NCBI GenBank assembly: GCA_023055505.1
Contig: JALIRH010000008.1
Span: forward strand, 2,728,001-2,792,000
Origin: Callipepla californica brunnescens
Lineage: Eukaryota; Chordata; Aves; Galliformes; Odontophoridae
Reading direction: 5' to 3'
DNA: 64,000 nucleotides
The notes below the pieces were generated by a model. The model saw only the letters and a list, made by a program, of their open reading frames with translations. It was not told the origin of the DNA and ran no database searches. Of the stretch, positions 38,771 to 64,000 are shown piece after piece. Both the position numbers and the translations under genes were made by a program. The stretch's first letter is position 1, and every line of letters begins with the position of its first letter.

Positions 38771-40400
38771 GGGGCTTATGTTACTGATCAAAATAAGAGC
38801 AGATGACAGCGTGCTGTGAGAGGTATAAATGCAGCTGAGGTGGATTTACTGCTCAACACACTGAGACATACTGAAACTGTTACAGTATTGGGGGAAACAT
38901 TTATAATATAACTGTACTTTGAGATGAATTTGAAGCTGATACTACAGCATTCTGTCATGCAGCAGTATTCTTTTGGGTTTTTGTTTTATATTAATATACC
39001 ACATTGTTAATTGGTTATTAAAAATATGGAAATTGCCATGCGCAAACATAGATCACTGCTTTTAGAACTGAGGCTGGCAGTGTTACCTAGCATGAAATAG
39101 ATAACAAGTAAATATTACTTCGTGGAGAAACACTGCCATTACAAGAAATGAAGATTTAAACTGTGTTCTGAAAGTTTCCTTGCAAAGATGTGGAAGATGG
39201 GTGAGCTCTAACTGTGCTTGCGTATTTTGGAATGTGTGTGTCTCTAATGCTTGGTTTTCAAGGAAAAAAATAGTGGAATTTAAATATTCCCATAAGAGTT
39301 GGTTATTAGCTTGTCTTTATCTTGTCTTTGTACAGGAATTAATGCTGGTAGCTGTTATTCTGGTTTGAATTTTTGGAGCCATGCAGTGTGGGCTGTTAAT
39401 CCAATTGAATTTTCTGTAGTAGTAGCAAGACTTAGCCTTTTTAATGCTAACAAGGTTGGCTGTAGCTCTGTGGTTTACATAAGTTTTATGCATTTCTTCC
39501 ATTAGCAGAAGAAGATTGTCAAGTGGCAAAAAGATGATGATGAATTGAAAATAAAATATATCACATAGTAACCAAAAAAAAAAAGTTTCACATGTTCACT
39601 TGTCTTACATGGTTGGAAATTCAGACAATATTTAGCTACTAAGGCAATAATAGGATGTAAATGTATTTTATTTCTTTATTCTGATAGAATTTAGCGTCAA
39701 GTCACAAGAATTTCCATTAATTGCTATTGTGTTGTCATATTTCCAGATTTTGGTATCAGTTTACAACATAAAGTCGGTGCTATCAATTTAATGATTCAGT
39801 TAATGGGGGAATGACATAATCCACATGAAGGAGTAACATAGATGCAAATACTGTTTCTAGTCCTGAGCTGGCTCACACCTTGACTGACCCCTTGAAGCCT
39901 TTGGTTTTCGAGAACCTCGCTGACTGCAGTGCCACGGGATGCAGTTCTGCTAGCTCTGGTGCTAGCTCCATTCACAGTGTTGTGTCTGAGCAATAAACCA
40001 TACTGGTACACAGTTAAGCAGTTTGAAAATCACTGTTATGTCTCCAAGTAGAGTGCTTGGTATATCTTTAAAGATGGAAAGGGAAGAATTACAAGCAATG
40101 GCCATGGAACTGAAAGACAGACTTCATTTTATTTTGCAGACAGAATTAAAACCGTTTGGTGACTGCAGGCATAGTATGAGTCTTGCATTACTTTTTAGTT
40201 GCTTCTGTATTGTGCTTGCTCTATTATGAAGAGTAAATTTTACTAATGTCTATTCAGATCGTTTTACCCATTTCTTCAAAATGCGCACTTCTTCAGAGTG
40301 TTTCTACCATCATTGCATTATATGTCTTCCATGTGTTATTGAGCTGTATGTTCAGCAGCAGAAAGGCTTCAATATGTTTTGATATAAAAACGTGTGTTAA

Positions 40401-45046
<4,646 letters not shown>

Positions 45047-45198
45047 CTATGAAGCTTATGACTGCTCTTGTGAATGTTGCCTTAAACCTGAGCATTCATC
45101 AGGATAATACACAGAGGCAGTACGAAGCTGAGAGAAACAAAATGATTGGCAAAAGAGCTAATGAAAGATTGGAGCTGCTGCTTCAGAAAAGAAAAGAG
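45047..45198 (+). CDS. STAG1: STAG1 internal exon with a GC splice donor
   Basis: This exon of 152 nt completes the alanine codon of the previous exon and ends in phase 0 after KRKE. It encodes [20 protein letters not shown], then [20 protein letters not shown], then [10 protein letters not shown], about residues 227-276. IHQDN is the STAG1 form; STAG2 has INMDN. The acceptor is TTTTGCAG. The donor is GAG|GCAAGT, a GC rather than GT 5' splice site, but otherwise a strong U1 match, typical of GC-AG introns. Using the nearby GT at 45203 would add four bases and break the frame with the next exon (LQENQDE), so the GC site is required. Read-through of the intron adds 24 residues before TGA at 45268-45270. 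Confidence 0.96.
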
Positions 45199-52998
<7,800 letters not shown>

Positions 52999-54729
52999 TA
53001 AGACATATTTAGTATATCACCTTTGATTTATTAAAGGGTAACTAATTTTTGTTGTTGACCATTTACCTTTCTGCCAGCATCTTTTAATATACTCACTGAA
53101 ATTGGGATACAGTCATCCTGAATCGCATGCTTGTTTGTTTAGTTTTTATTTTTTGGTCTGTGTTAGACTATCTTAATAGATTTTTTCTGGGCTGCTTTTC
53201 TTATTAAAAGAGAAGTCGTCAGATCATCCCTGAAAACCTTTGTATCTGAAGCAAAATCGAAAAGGAATTTCCAGATGACTCTTCCATTGACATTAACCAA
53301 TAGTTTGAGAAAAGAAACAGAAATCTCGGGGTCCCAGAATTAACCCAGCAGGCCTCATTGGCTCCACAACCAGTGGAATTCCTAGTAAATCTCTTATGGT
53401 TTACTATTTTAGGTTTTTAGGCATTTCAGCTGCAGCCACCTTTAAAGGACATTTTTCTACCCTTCTTGAAGCATTCTTCAATTCTACCTTACAAGACTTT
53501 TTCAAGTCTACCTCTTGGTGCCAACTTGAACGTACAAGGCCTAGGTACCTCCTGATGCCTGCAAGAGTAGCACTTTCCTAATGCTAGTAGAACAGGGCTT
53601 TGCACTGCTCATTGTTCTTTTCCTACACCAGGCTGCAAATGGGACTAGACATCTTCCCACTCTCACTCAAACCACTAGAAGTGCTTGTTTTACTCTAAGC
53701 TGTTTTGCTTGCAGTGTCCAAGAAAAACAGATGAGACGTACATATAGTGTTGAAATGCTCATTAAATACTGTCATCGTGGTTTGGACTACTACTCTTATT
53801 TTTGCCTAGTAGAGCTGCTGGAAAAATTCAGAGTTTGCAGATTTCATCTGATGACTCTCATAGCAAGTAGTTGATATGTTTCATTAAAAAGGTGATTTCT
53901 TCAATAACTCTGTACAGATTATTAACGTTAAGGATATGACTTCAGCATTCTTTTTGCTTTTTGAATAAGGTAAAGAGTTTGTGCAACTGATTATTCTTTT
54001 GCTTTAGCTGTAGCTGACAAGGATCTGCATCTCCTCTCAGCTTGGACCAGCAGCATACCTTATGCTTTGGAGACACCAGACAGGCAGTGACTTTCCCCTC
54101 TAAACCTGTTATTTCCAAACTTTACTCTAGAGACACTATACAAGCATTTAAGTCTGCACGCCTAAAATCAGCAGTGACATTTTTGGAGCACACTCGAATC
54201 TGAGCAAAACATTTTCACAAAGTAGCACTTCCAATGGTAGTGCTGCACTTCACAGCTCTCAATCCCTTTTAGTGTCTGTGAAGTCCAGCTATTTCTCACA
54301 TAATTTCCTTTAACCCTCTGTGAAATCTAGCCATTCCTCCAGGCACTATCTGTGACTTGTGTTAAGTTCTCAGAGTGTGATCCACTGCATCCAGCAATTT
54401 CTCATGTTGTGTCCAATAGATCTCAAGTTCTCTAGTTAATTTTCCTCGGGCCAGGATCTAGACATGTGTCTGAAACACTAACATGTATTCTATCTCAGCT
54501 ATCCTAAAATTAGTACGTTGTTTCATAATGTTCAGTTTAAAACAAAAAAGGTAGGAAGGCATGTCCATCTGGACTGCACACAGAGGAGCATCACCCAACT
54601 ACTCTTCTGTCCCTACTGTTTTGCATTAGTTATGGTTGCAGGCCTCCGAAGTGGCTTGGGTTTTGTTCTAGCTACTCACACTGTTCAGTATCCTAATGTG
54701 CTTTGTGGTGTTTTTTATTGATGTAGTGT

Positions 54730-54861
54730 ATGATTATTATACAGGATGAAACAGATAGTGAGCAGCGTGGAAGTGTCAAAGGTACCAGGGATAAAAAGGA
54801 AGTGGAGAGTGGAGAGGAGGAGACATTTGAGGGGGGAAGTGCAAAGGGAAGCACTTATTAA
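54730..54861 (+). other. Purine-rich segment with a 43-codon open frame; possible pseudoexon
   Basis: An ATG at 54730 opens 43 codons to TAA at 54859-54861. From 54745 on, the product is acidic and basic (DETDSEQRGSVKGTRDKK, then EVESGEEETFEGGSAKG). An AG at 54743-54744 after an AT-rich ATTATTATACAG could act as a weak acceptor, and GTACCA at 54782 as a weak donor. GA-rich sequence of this kind resembles exonic splicing enhancers. Purine-rich DNA also yields Glu/Lys/Arg/Gly frames by chance, and I know no SA1 isoform with this insert. It is listed as an unexplained segment, not as a gene. Confidence 0.25.
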
Positions 54862-55600
54862 ATAAGATTGAATTGGAACCAATTAAAAACGCAAGCCCTC
54901 TGGAAGTGCAAGATCTCTCATAGCCTAGCCTGGTTTTCATTGTCACTGCCTGAAAGACTTAGTTCTAATTTGGAAAATTTTGTCAGTGTTAATCCTCTTC
55001 TTTTCCTGGATTTCAAATGAGCGTCTGTAGGAGGTTTCTAATTCTGCCATTCGCTCCTTTTAAGTGACTTCTTCCTTGCTGTGGACCTGGTACCATGAGT
55101 TAAAAAATAGATTAACCTGGAATACAACTGCATAAAAAAAATCACTTCAAAAATAAAAAGGAGTTCAACTGTGCAGTCTTAATTTGCTTCTGCTGAATTG
55201 ATGCACGGTGCTGTTTTGAAACCATAATTGTGTCTCTGGATACTTAGATAGCCCTGGTTGTTGGAAAGAAAATGTTGACTAGAGCATGACTCACCCGGAG
55301 ATGTGTGGATTATCCCAAATGCTGGCATGAAAGGTGGATGTATTGCTTTTCAGTTCATTAGCAATGTAGCAGTACTGCTTTACTATTACAAGCATCTAGA
55401 GGGTTATTTTTTAAAAAATAGGGAAAATATGAGAAATGTTTGTTATCTAGTATTGTTGATGAACTTGTGATGTTTTTCCTTCGTGTTCTAACTTGAGATT
55501 ACAAATTAAAGAATTAACAATTACTAATGTGAAGATGTTCATGAAAGATAATTGTAGATAACTGTTTATCTATTATCCTTCTTATATTAAATTGCTTTGA

Positions 55601-55777
55601 GAGAAGGGGGATTACAGGGATAGTCCCACTGGAGAAAGAGACGAGCATAGAGCTGATGGCAGCATGACTGAAGTCAGGATTCTGCAACGATCAAGTGTCC
55701 CAGAAACTGAAGGAGAGGGAAATACAGCAGTTTTTCAGGAAGAGGAAACTGAGGAAAGAAAGATCATAGCAGTCTAG
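55601..55777 (+). other. Purine-rich segment with a 58-codon open frame
   Basis: Between TGA at 55598-55600 and TAG at 55775-55777 the frame is open and reads as a hydrophilic, acidic peptide (EKGDYRDSPTGERDEHRADG, later FQEEETEERKIIAV). An in-frame ATG lies in GSMTEV. There is no strong splice site at either edge. It is the second such block within 1 kb. It may be chance purine bias or a fragment of something old. I do not recognise it. Confidence 0.2.
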
Positions 55778-56341
55778 ATGCTGATGATGCAGCTGTTTTG
55801 TCCCTTGTTTACTTAGGAAATGGCTTTCCTTCCAGACCTGTTTTTACTATATTTAAAGCATGGATGTTACTGCACAAAAGTAGTTGGGAAACTGATGCTC
55901 ATTTTACTTAGTGGAATTTACAGGTATTGCATGGTTGCAAATACTTGCCTTCTTAGGTTGATATAACCTTCAACTCAGAATTGGGAAATATTCTCATTTA
56001 CTCTTCTCCTACTTAAGGGGGAGTCTGCAATATATATGTAGTTTTCCTCTGAAAGTTTCCTAATATGCCCAGACTGCTGTTTTTTCTACATCTTTCTGTG
56101 GCAGCTTATTTGAATGCTTGGCTGTGTTTGTCACTAAGTGGTTTTCGTTGAATAAGCTAAACATTCTGAGTATAATTATACTATTTCTTTTTCTACTCAC
56201 TGCACACATTAAAAAAAAAAAAGTGACTATTTCTTTCAAAGGAAAGTAATTTTTCTTAGTTATGTAGTGAAGGTGTTTACAGAATGGTTTTTTTTATTGC
56301 CATTTCTGTCTAAAAAGGCCTAGGCCTTTTTTTGTTTTATT

Positions 56342-56360
56342 TATATATATATATATATTT
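56342..56360. repeat. (TA)n simple repeat
   Basis: About nine TA units occur inside an AT-rich stretch ending TTTTAAATTTATC. No other feature is attached to it. Confidence 0.9.
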
Positions 56361-56705
56361 TAAATTTATCTCTCTTGTGCTTGACCTCCTAATGACTTGT
56401 TTAATTAAATAAGTTGATCCCTTGGTTACGTAAGACCTGTCCTTGTCCTGCTTCGGTGTGTTTGCACCTTTCCTTCAAATTCTAATTCTTACAAATTATT
56501 TGAACATGAATATTTCCACCCTTCCTAGGCAGGAGGTTCCTGCTCTGTTTTTTTTGTTGTTTTTTTTTCCCAAAAAATATTTGGCGTGTTAGAAGTCCAA
56601 ATGAATGCTCACTTTCTGTACTTTGAATGATTCTCGTAGCTACACTTTAAGCATCTTCTGTCAGACACACTGGTGGAACATTTCCCTTCTTTCACTGTGG
56701 ACTTC

Positions 56706-56731
56706 AATGCAGTATTTCCACATACTGCATT
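56706..56731. repeat. Perfect 10-bp inverted repeat, 6-nt loop
   Basis: AATGCAGTAT at 56706-56715 pairs exactly with ATACTGCATT at 56722-56731 around TTCCAC. The loop and the first bases of the right arm (TTCCACATAC) are repeated directly at 56732-56741, so this is a local duplication as well as a hairpin. Confidence 0.9.
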
Positions 56732-59032
56732 TTTCCACATACCTTTGCCTTTCTTAGATTCTTGTTCATGTCACTACTGTTTATGCTTAATCGTGGGTTT
56801 CTGTCTCCAATCTCCACGACTACTTTAAAACCTTTGTAACAGAATTAGCAAGCCGTTGTGCTTTTCTTTCCTCAGAGTGATGAATTCCAACCTTGATCAC
56901 CAGTTTACAAACACTGTCAGTCTCACAGTTTGCCTGAACTTCAGTCATCTCCTGAAGTTGCCTCTGTGTATCCTGTGCCTTTATTCAGCATAAAGGACCA
57001 TGTGTAACATTACCTTTCTCTCTTCCACTTGTGCTCCCCTAGCCTTGCAGTCACTTGTCTTCTTCCTTGGATTTGTTTAGCTGCAGGAGTAGATTAGCTG
57101 GGTTCAGTGTGCCTTTGTTAACATCTTGGCTTTGGTCTCCTGGCAGGCCATGCAAATGTTCACTGTTGCACTTCCTATCTACCTTGGTTAGTCTGCTCCC
57201 CTAAGTCATAAAGGTGTTCTCTGTATAAAGCCTAATCTGAGAGCCCTGGTCTGTGTTGCTGGGTGAAGCAGCAAGCACTTCACTGCTGGCTGTGCCACTG
57301 GCTACACTGCACGTCACAAGACGTGGTGCTGTTGGCACTGATTTTTTTCTGTCTTTGACCTGTTTAGAGCTTTGCATTCTGAGACTCCAGCACTCACTGA
57401 ACATCAGGACATCTGCTCACAAGCAGCACAGCTGTAACTAGACTGGCTGCCTCACTCTTACTCTGTAATGTTTATTACATGCCAAAACTGATACAGATCC
57501 TCTCCTGCTAAGTAAGCTAAGGCTTTAAGAAGCTTGCATCCTCTTATAATGATTAGTGATGACTCCAGAGATCCTGACCTTTCAAAATGCCAGGATTTCA
57601 CAGCTGAGGAAACACCAATTCTGGTACCTTGGCAGTAAGTACTATTAAAGAAAAGAATGACAAGCAGTATTTCTCTGTGTTTACTTATCAGTTGATGACA
57701 TCCACATAAACTTTCTTCTTCAAGAAAAATATTTTCTGAACCTTGACAGATTTTACAGTAGATCATATAGATAGAACTGTCATCCCATTGACTTCCTTTG
57801 CAGTCAAAAAGATCTTTAGTAGAGCATGAGTGCTCAGAAACTGTTCACAGAAATAGAGATGATTTGTCAGGAACAGTGGTTCTTCAAGGAAAAGTTCTTC
57901 TGCAAATCCTCCTTTCAACTTTTATCCCTCTTCAGTTGCAATGTTTGAAATCCACGGAAACTGAATAAATGGATTTTTAGCTTCTGGTTGTACTTCTGTG
58001 TCTGAATGTTCACTCAGGTTTTAGCCTGAGCGGTGTTTTAAATACAGACTTGATTATAGAATAGGCTCAGAAACGAAGGGCAGTTGTGTGTTTCAAACCT
58101 TTTGGCTACCTCCAAATGTTTTTTGACAAGAACACGTCATTTGCCAGGACTTTACAGATGAGCTGAGCTGTGTTTGCTGCCAGGCAGATAACATGGATGT
58201 GCCCAGGGGATCCAGCCCTTTCCTTTATCACCAGCATTCCTATAGGTGACAAACCTCGATCCATAGACACAGCCTTCTGATGCCTGCATTTCCTGCCTGA
58301 CCAGATCAAACCAATCCCTATCTATAGAGTTGCTAGGAGTGAGCTGCTGCCCACAGAACTCCTCAGACCTGAGCTGCTGTTCTTCCTGGTGGTCCTCAGG
58401 CTGTGGCTTAGATGCATTGTCTTTGTGGTGGCAGCCTGCTCCCGCTGGAGGCTCCCTCAGCCCATTCATCCTTCCTGTGCATGGCCTGTGATGAAAGAAA
58501 GTTGCAGAAAAAGAAATCCAGAGTATGTTCCTTATGCCTCTTGTTTAGACAGACCATGGCTTAGGATGACTTGAGTTGTTTTTGTGAGCCACGTGTATAC
58601 TCTGCTCAGTCATTCTGAACTCTTGTACATCAATTTTAAACAACAGGTATCAGGAAGAAAACATTTGCAGTTCTTAAAGGTAAATTGCTGCACTTTCTTC
58701 TCACCAGCCACATTGAAGTCAGATGTCTTCATTTTATATTTGCTTACAGCCTTTTTTATGTTTTTGAACTGTGGAATTACTTGAAAGGGAAACAGAAGCA
58801 GAAGTTGAAGTGATGGCACATTAAATTCTTTGTGTATGCAAAGAGAAAAATTAACTTTGTAGGCAGCTGCACATGTGGTTTTTGGTTTTTAGCTGAATTG
58901 CAAATTGGCTTTGGTAAACATTAGCATAAAATTGTAAATGAACATTAAACAAATTACAAAATGATATTATTTAGAATTCATGTGCATTTGATTAGGATAT
59001 TTTATCAGCTAATCTTAATGTGTTTTATTTAG

Positions 59033-59164
<132 letters not shown>

Positions 59165-60261
59165 TAAATAAGCATATCATCTGTCTCATTGTGTTGTGGT
59201 GTTGACTCATCTATTAAATGCTAAACTGTAAAATGCTGAGATGAAGACAAATTAATTTTACAGTGTTTATCTTCTAAGATCTGTCTGGCCAAGGTGATTA
59301 TTTATCTGTAAATACTGTTGTTTTACTGTATTACTGTTGTTTATTCATTGTCATTATTTAATCTTCCTGTGCTATTTTAGTATTAGATTTGTTGAATTTC
59401 AAGGATTTGTACAGAGTGTTCTACACCTACAGTAAATCCGAAAGTAACAAACTTAAAAAAGCAGTCAGATGGACAGCTTTTTAGTTCAATTTGTGCTTGT
59501 GTTTGGAGGAAGAGATAATTTGATCTGCACCACAATACACTGCAGAGCTTAATAGAACCTCTGTAATGGGAGTTTGCGTTGCATTTTTAGTCAATTATCT
59601 TGCAGTAATTAACCTGCATAGGAGATACGTACTGCAGGAATGTTTCCTTTTTTTTCCCCTTTTTTCTTTTTTAATTTAAGCTAGCACAAACTCACTTGAT
59701 TTTTGCTTAATATCTTAATGAGAATGTGGATGTGAATTCATTTTTTAGCGTAACTGCTTTATTGCACTGGAGAGATGAGTGTAGGACTGCTGTCACTGCT
59801 TCTGTTTGGATGCTCTGTGAGGAAAGCTTCTGAGCAGTCAGCATGTCAGTAGGCACCTTTTACCATCACTTCTGTGTTTTGGAGAACAGAAAACTGTGGT
59901 AAAGGAAAGACTAATGGAATTTCTTTTTAAGTTATTATTATGCTGATGAAAAATCCCATTTAAGAGAGAAGTGGATATTTAAATATTCACAAATAAGGAC
60001 TGTGCAGCAGACTAAAAAACTTCTTCCTGTAGATTTTATACTGCTTCTCTGGTTGTGTTTGTCATTGCACTTGCTGTTAAATCCTTCAGTTGGATCTAGA
60101 AAGGCACAAAATAGAGAAAATTTGCCATGTCTTTATTCTACACAAACACTTGATGAAAACACGATGGTAATCTGCCTTTTGCCACATTGATTTGGGAGAT
60201 GGAGAAGAAAATACACTGCAGTTAAGTCTTGGATTTTAAGAAAGACTTTTTCAGTGCACTG

Positions 60262-60346
60262 ATATAATGGATCAGACTACTTGGAAAGTGATAGAATCTC
60301 CTTCATTTGAGGCTTCTAAGGGCAAGTTAAATAAATATCCATCCAA
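60262..60346 (+). mobile_element. Probable ancient CR1 3' fragment
   Basis: The plus strand around GGAAAGTGATAGAATCTCCT, TCATTTGAGGCTTCTAAGGG and CAAGTTAAATAAATATCCATC follows the CR1 3' region motif for 'gtggaatctcc, tcactggaggttttcaagag, aggttagataaacatctgtc' as I know it. It is short and diverged, sense to STAG1. I give only moderate weight because just about 85 nt is involved. Confidence 0.5.
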
Positions 60347-60617
60347 TGAGCTCATTTTGTGAGTTCACTTCAATGCTTGTATTCTCAAATTTTTATAAAA
60401 TTCGTTTCTGTGACTATTGCAGTATAGACAAAATTTCCTTTCATAGATGACTTACCTGACAAACAGACAGTAGAAGCTGCAAACCTCAGACTTAATTTTG
60501 TAATGCCTCTATAAATCTTGTTTGCTTAAAATCTCAGGGCAACCAGAAATACTAGATAGCTCCCAGAGAAATGCTGAATACCATTCTCAGTTCCATGTGT
60601 TTCCTCATCAAAATTGA

Positions 60618-60653
60618 ATTGAGCTGCACAGTTCAGCTGAGATTCAGCTCAAT
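60618..60653. repeat. Inverted repeat with 9-bp arms and an internal palindrome
   Basis: ATTGAGCTG at 60618-60626 pairs exactly with CAGCTCAAT at 60645-60653. The spacer includes the palindrome TCAGCTGA at 60633-60640. The AGCT core recurs three times in 36 nt. Confidence 0.88.
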
Positions 60654-62996
60654 CCATTCAAACCGTTGATAGGAATCTCTCTAGAGGTCTTCTGGCATAA
60701 GTTAATTTGTTCCAGAATTACTTGCATTGAGTTGTTAATATTGGAGCACATTCCAGATATCTGTGAGAATGATTTGATAACGTCACTTCTCAAACAGAGG
60801 GAAGATATATATTCTTTATGGCATTTCTGTTTGTGTTGCTAGGCATAGTTGATAAGCTCAAAAATAAGCTTTGTCCTGAAAGAAAACAAATTGGCTTTGT
60901 CCATGTTCATCCATCAAAGAGACTTTTGTTTTCCATCAAGGAGTCTGGTTTGATGGAAACAATAATTTCTAGATAGGAAAGATGTGAATTAAGTCTTTTA
61001 CATAAGTCAGTAACAAAGTCAGCATCAGCAGATTTAGCTGCAGCCACTTAACTGCTGCCCCTCATCCCTGACCTTTGCAGGAGAAAGCTGTCCCCGTGTC
61101 TTGAATGACAGGAGGTGGATTTGCACTTCAGCATATCTTGTTCATAGTAGTAATGCATAATGCAAAATGATCTTCACAGAATAAATTAATATTTCATGTT
61201 ATAAATGCAGATGTGTCCTATTCCACTGCTGTACAGCAGCATGGAAAATTTATGTTGAAGAGGATTGAACAGTTGGGTTTGGTAACTTGCTACACCTCTG
61301 AAATTTCTTCTTCCAGAGGCATTAGGTGCTAAGATCTCATTTTCAAAGGTTGTAGTATGTCTGACAGGTTCCAGTACAGAGAGGTTCTGGCAGTGTGACA
61401 GAAAATAAAAAATGTCATGTCCATGCTGTTGATTCTTGGCCTGATGTTCTTGGTAGAATCGAACAGTCTTCTTGGATAAGAAAATACTGTCACATCAGTT
61501 CATTTTCCAGGATTAGGGAGTACCCCTTGCTCTGTAGGCAGGCAAGAGGAGCCCTTCCCTTCCAGGCCTTCATTAGAGATGTAAAAGGAGTTTTATGCTT
61601 GTGTACTTGCTCTTTTTCTCTCCCTATGGTTCCTGGAGTTTAAGACAGACTGTGAAGGAGTCTCAGGACTCATTTAGTTGTGGTTCCATACCCACAAACT
61701 AGGGAAAATGGGAAGCAATTTTTTTGTCTTGTCCACACGCAGGATTTTGTGTTTTCAAAGTTATTTTGCTGCTTGAGTCTCTTTGTGGACTTCTTGCAGT
61801 CTCTAAACTGTCTAGATATAACAGTTAAATGCATCAGTTCTCCTTGGTGACTTGGTGACAAAGGTTTATTCAGGCATAGTGGCACAAAGACTTGGTTTTG
61901 TTGAGAGAGAGCAAACACTTGAGGCAGCCACAATGCGTTCTTAACATACTATATCCAAATTTCTCTACTGAAATAAGTATCTGTTGCTTTGCACATACAT
62001 TCAGTCTCTGAATTCCTGGAAGAGTAAAAAAGAGGTAGACACCTTTGTTCTGTTCTGATTTGCTCTTAGCGACTTACTGTTGCTTCCTGATACTTCTTTT
62101 CTGGTTCTTGCTTTCTGTTCTTCACATCCCCAATTATAAGATATTACATAGTCCGTTTGAAGCAGGTCAAGCGACAGAAGTCATGTTTTGTTTCACATGG
62201 CCCAATTTCTTCTCATTAACTTGATCAGTTGAACAAAGATCAAGACATACTGTGTTTCTGAGGTGAATAGAAATTATCACTAGATCAGGAGGATAGCTTT
62301 CCCTAATCACATCTATTTTAGGTCAACAGTGAGCAAACTGAAACTTAGCAGAAATTAACATTTAGAAGACCTCCTCATAACTACAGGGCTCTTAGCAGGT
62401 ATAAAATTATCGTATTTAATTGGCAAGTGGTGGTTTTTCTGAACTGGGAAAAGTATAGGAAAGCATAAAAACACACTGTGGAATTTCACGTTTTCTTGTG
62501 AAAGCTCTGTAGTGTAGTTGGGGTCAGCTCAAAGCATCACAGTGTTGCCAGTCATAAACGCCACAGCTTCATAGGCAGTATGCAAGTGCATATTTTCATG
62601 TGTGATTTTCTGCACAGTATTTCCCAATTTGCATACTTGCTACATTGCTGCATATGTATAACATTATCTAAAATTATTTGTTGTGTGGGAATGAAGTGGG
62701 GCAGTTTTTCTTTCACCAAACCAAGCATGTTTCTTTTGAGGAGAGCACTGTTAAAGTAAGATCGGTCCAGAACATCATTCCAGTGGCAAAGTTGGTTGTT
62801 TCTTGCTTGTTTCTTGTAAAACATACAAGAATAAGGACTGTTTCCTTCAGTATTGTATTCCATTCATGCATTCAAGCCTGTTGTTCCATTTTGCATGTGG
62901 TGCACAGCTTTCTAAGATGCACATTTAATGATTGAATGGTATGATTTTCGTGAGTCCTGTTGAAAGATCTTTCTCCCCAGGAGTATTTCTGCCTAG

Positions 62997-64000
<1,004 letters not shown>

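Noticed and set aside
45047..45198. Alternative assignment to STAG2
   Set aside because: Exon residues such as [27 protein letters not shown] and [11 protein letters not shown] are STAG1-type at every diagnostic place I could recall.

Overview
This is vertebrate nuclear DNA, most likely from a bird and probably a galliform close to chicken. The evidence is AT-rich intronic sequence, short exons with GT-AG splice sites, CR1 LINE 3' ends, and three copies of a mariner-type DNA transposon that I recognise as the chicken Galluhop family. I see no bacterial genes, operons, CRISPR arrays, rRNA or tRNA.

The whole window lies inside one plus-strand gene, STAG1 (stromal antigen 1, cohesin subunit SA1). 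Nine internal coding exons can be placed at base resolution: 1857-2021, 14391-14487, 40429-40505, 42092-42296, 45047-45198, 48926-48999, 52824-52947, 59033-59131 and 63063-63142. Joined, they give 1073 nt of continuous frame, or 357 complete codons plus two bases. This matches about residues 45-401 of the roughly 1258-residue human protein (numbering from memory). The segment runs from just after the N-terminal AT-hook, through the STAG domain, into the stromalin conservative domain (SCD). The promoter, start codon, AT-hook exon, C-terminal half and polyA site are outside the window. Residues such as [18 protein letters not shown] identify STAG1 rather than its paralogue STAG2.

Layout: 1-1856 is the end of an upstream intron with a CR1 fragment. 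2022-14390 is a 12.4 kb intron with one Galluhop copy that carries a nested CR1. 14488-40428 is a 25.9 kb intron with one Galluhop copy, a CR1 3' fragment and a likely ancient LINE ORF2 remnant. From 40429 on, seven exons are separated by introns of 1.6-6.1 kb. The intron after 45198 has a GC donor instead of GT. A third Galluhop copy lies at about 43183-43702 and a probable ancient CR1 3' fragment at about 60262-60346.

Apart from these exons and mobile-element remnants, I found no nested gene, and every long open frame in the introns looks like chance or transposon. I found no new biological system. The points most worth checking are the GC-AG intron, two purine-rich blocks with open reading frames in the 52948-59032 intron, several short perfect hairpins, the nested transposon, and the decayed LINE coding remnant.
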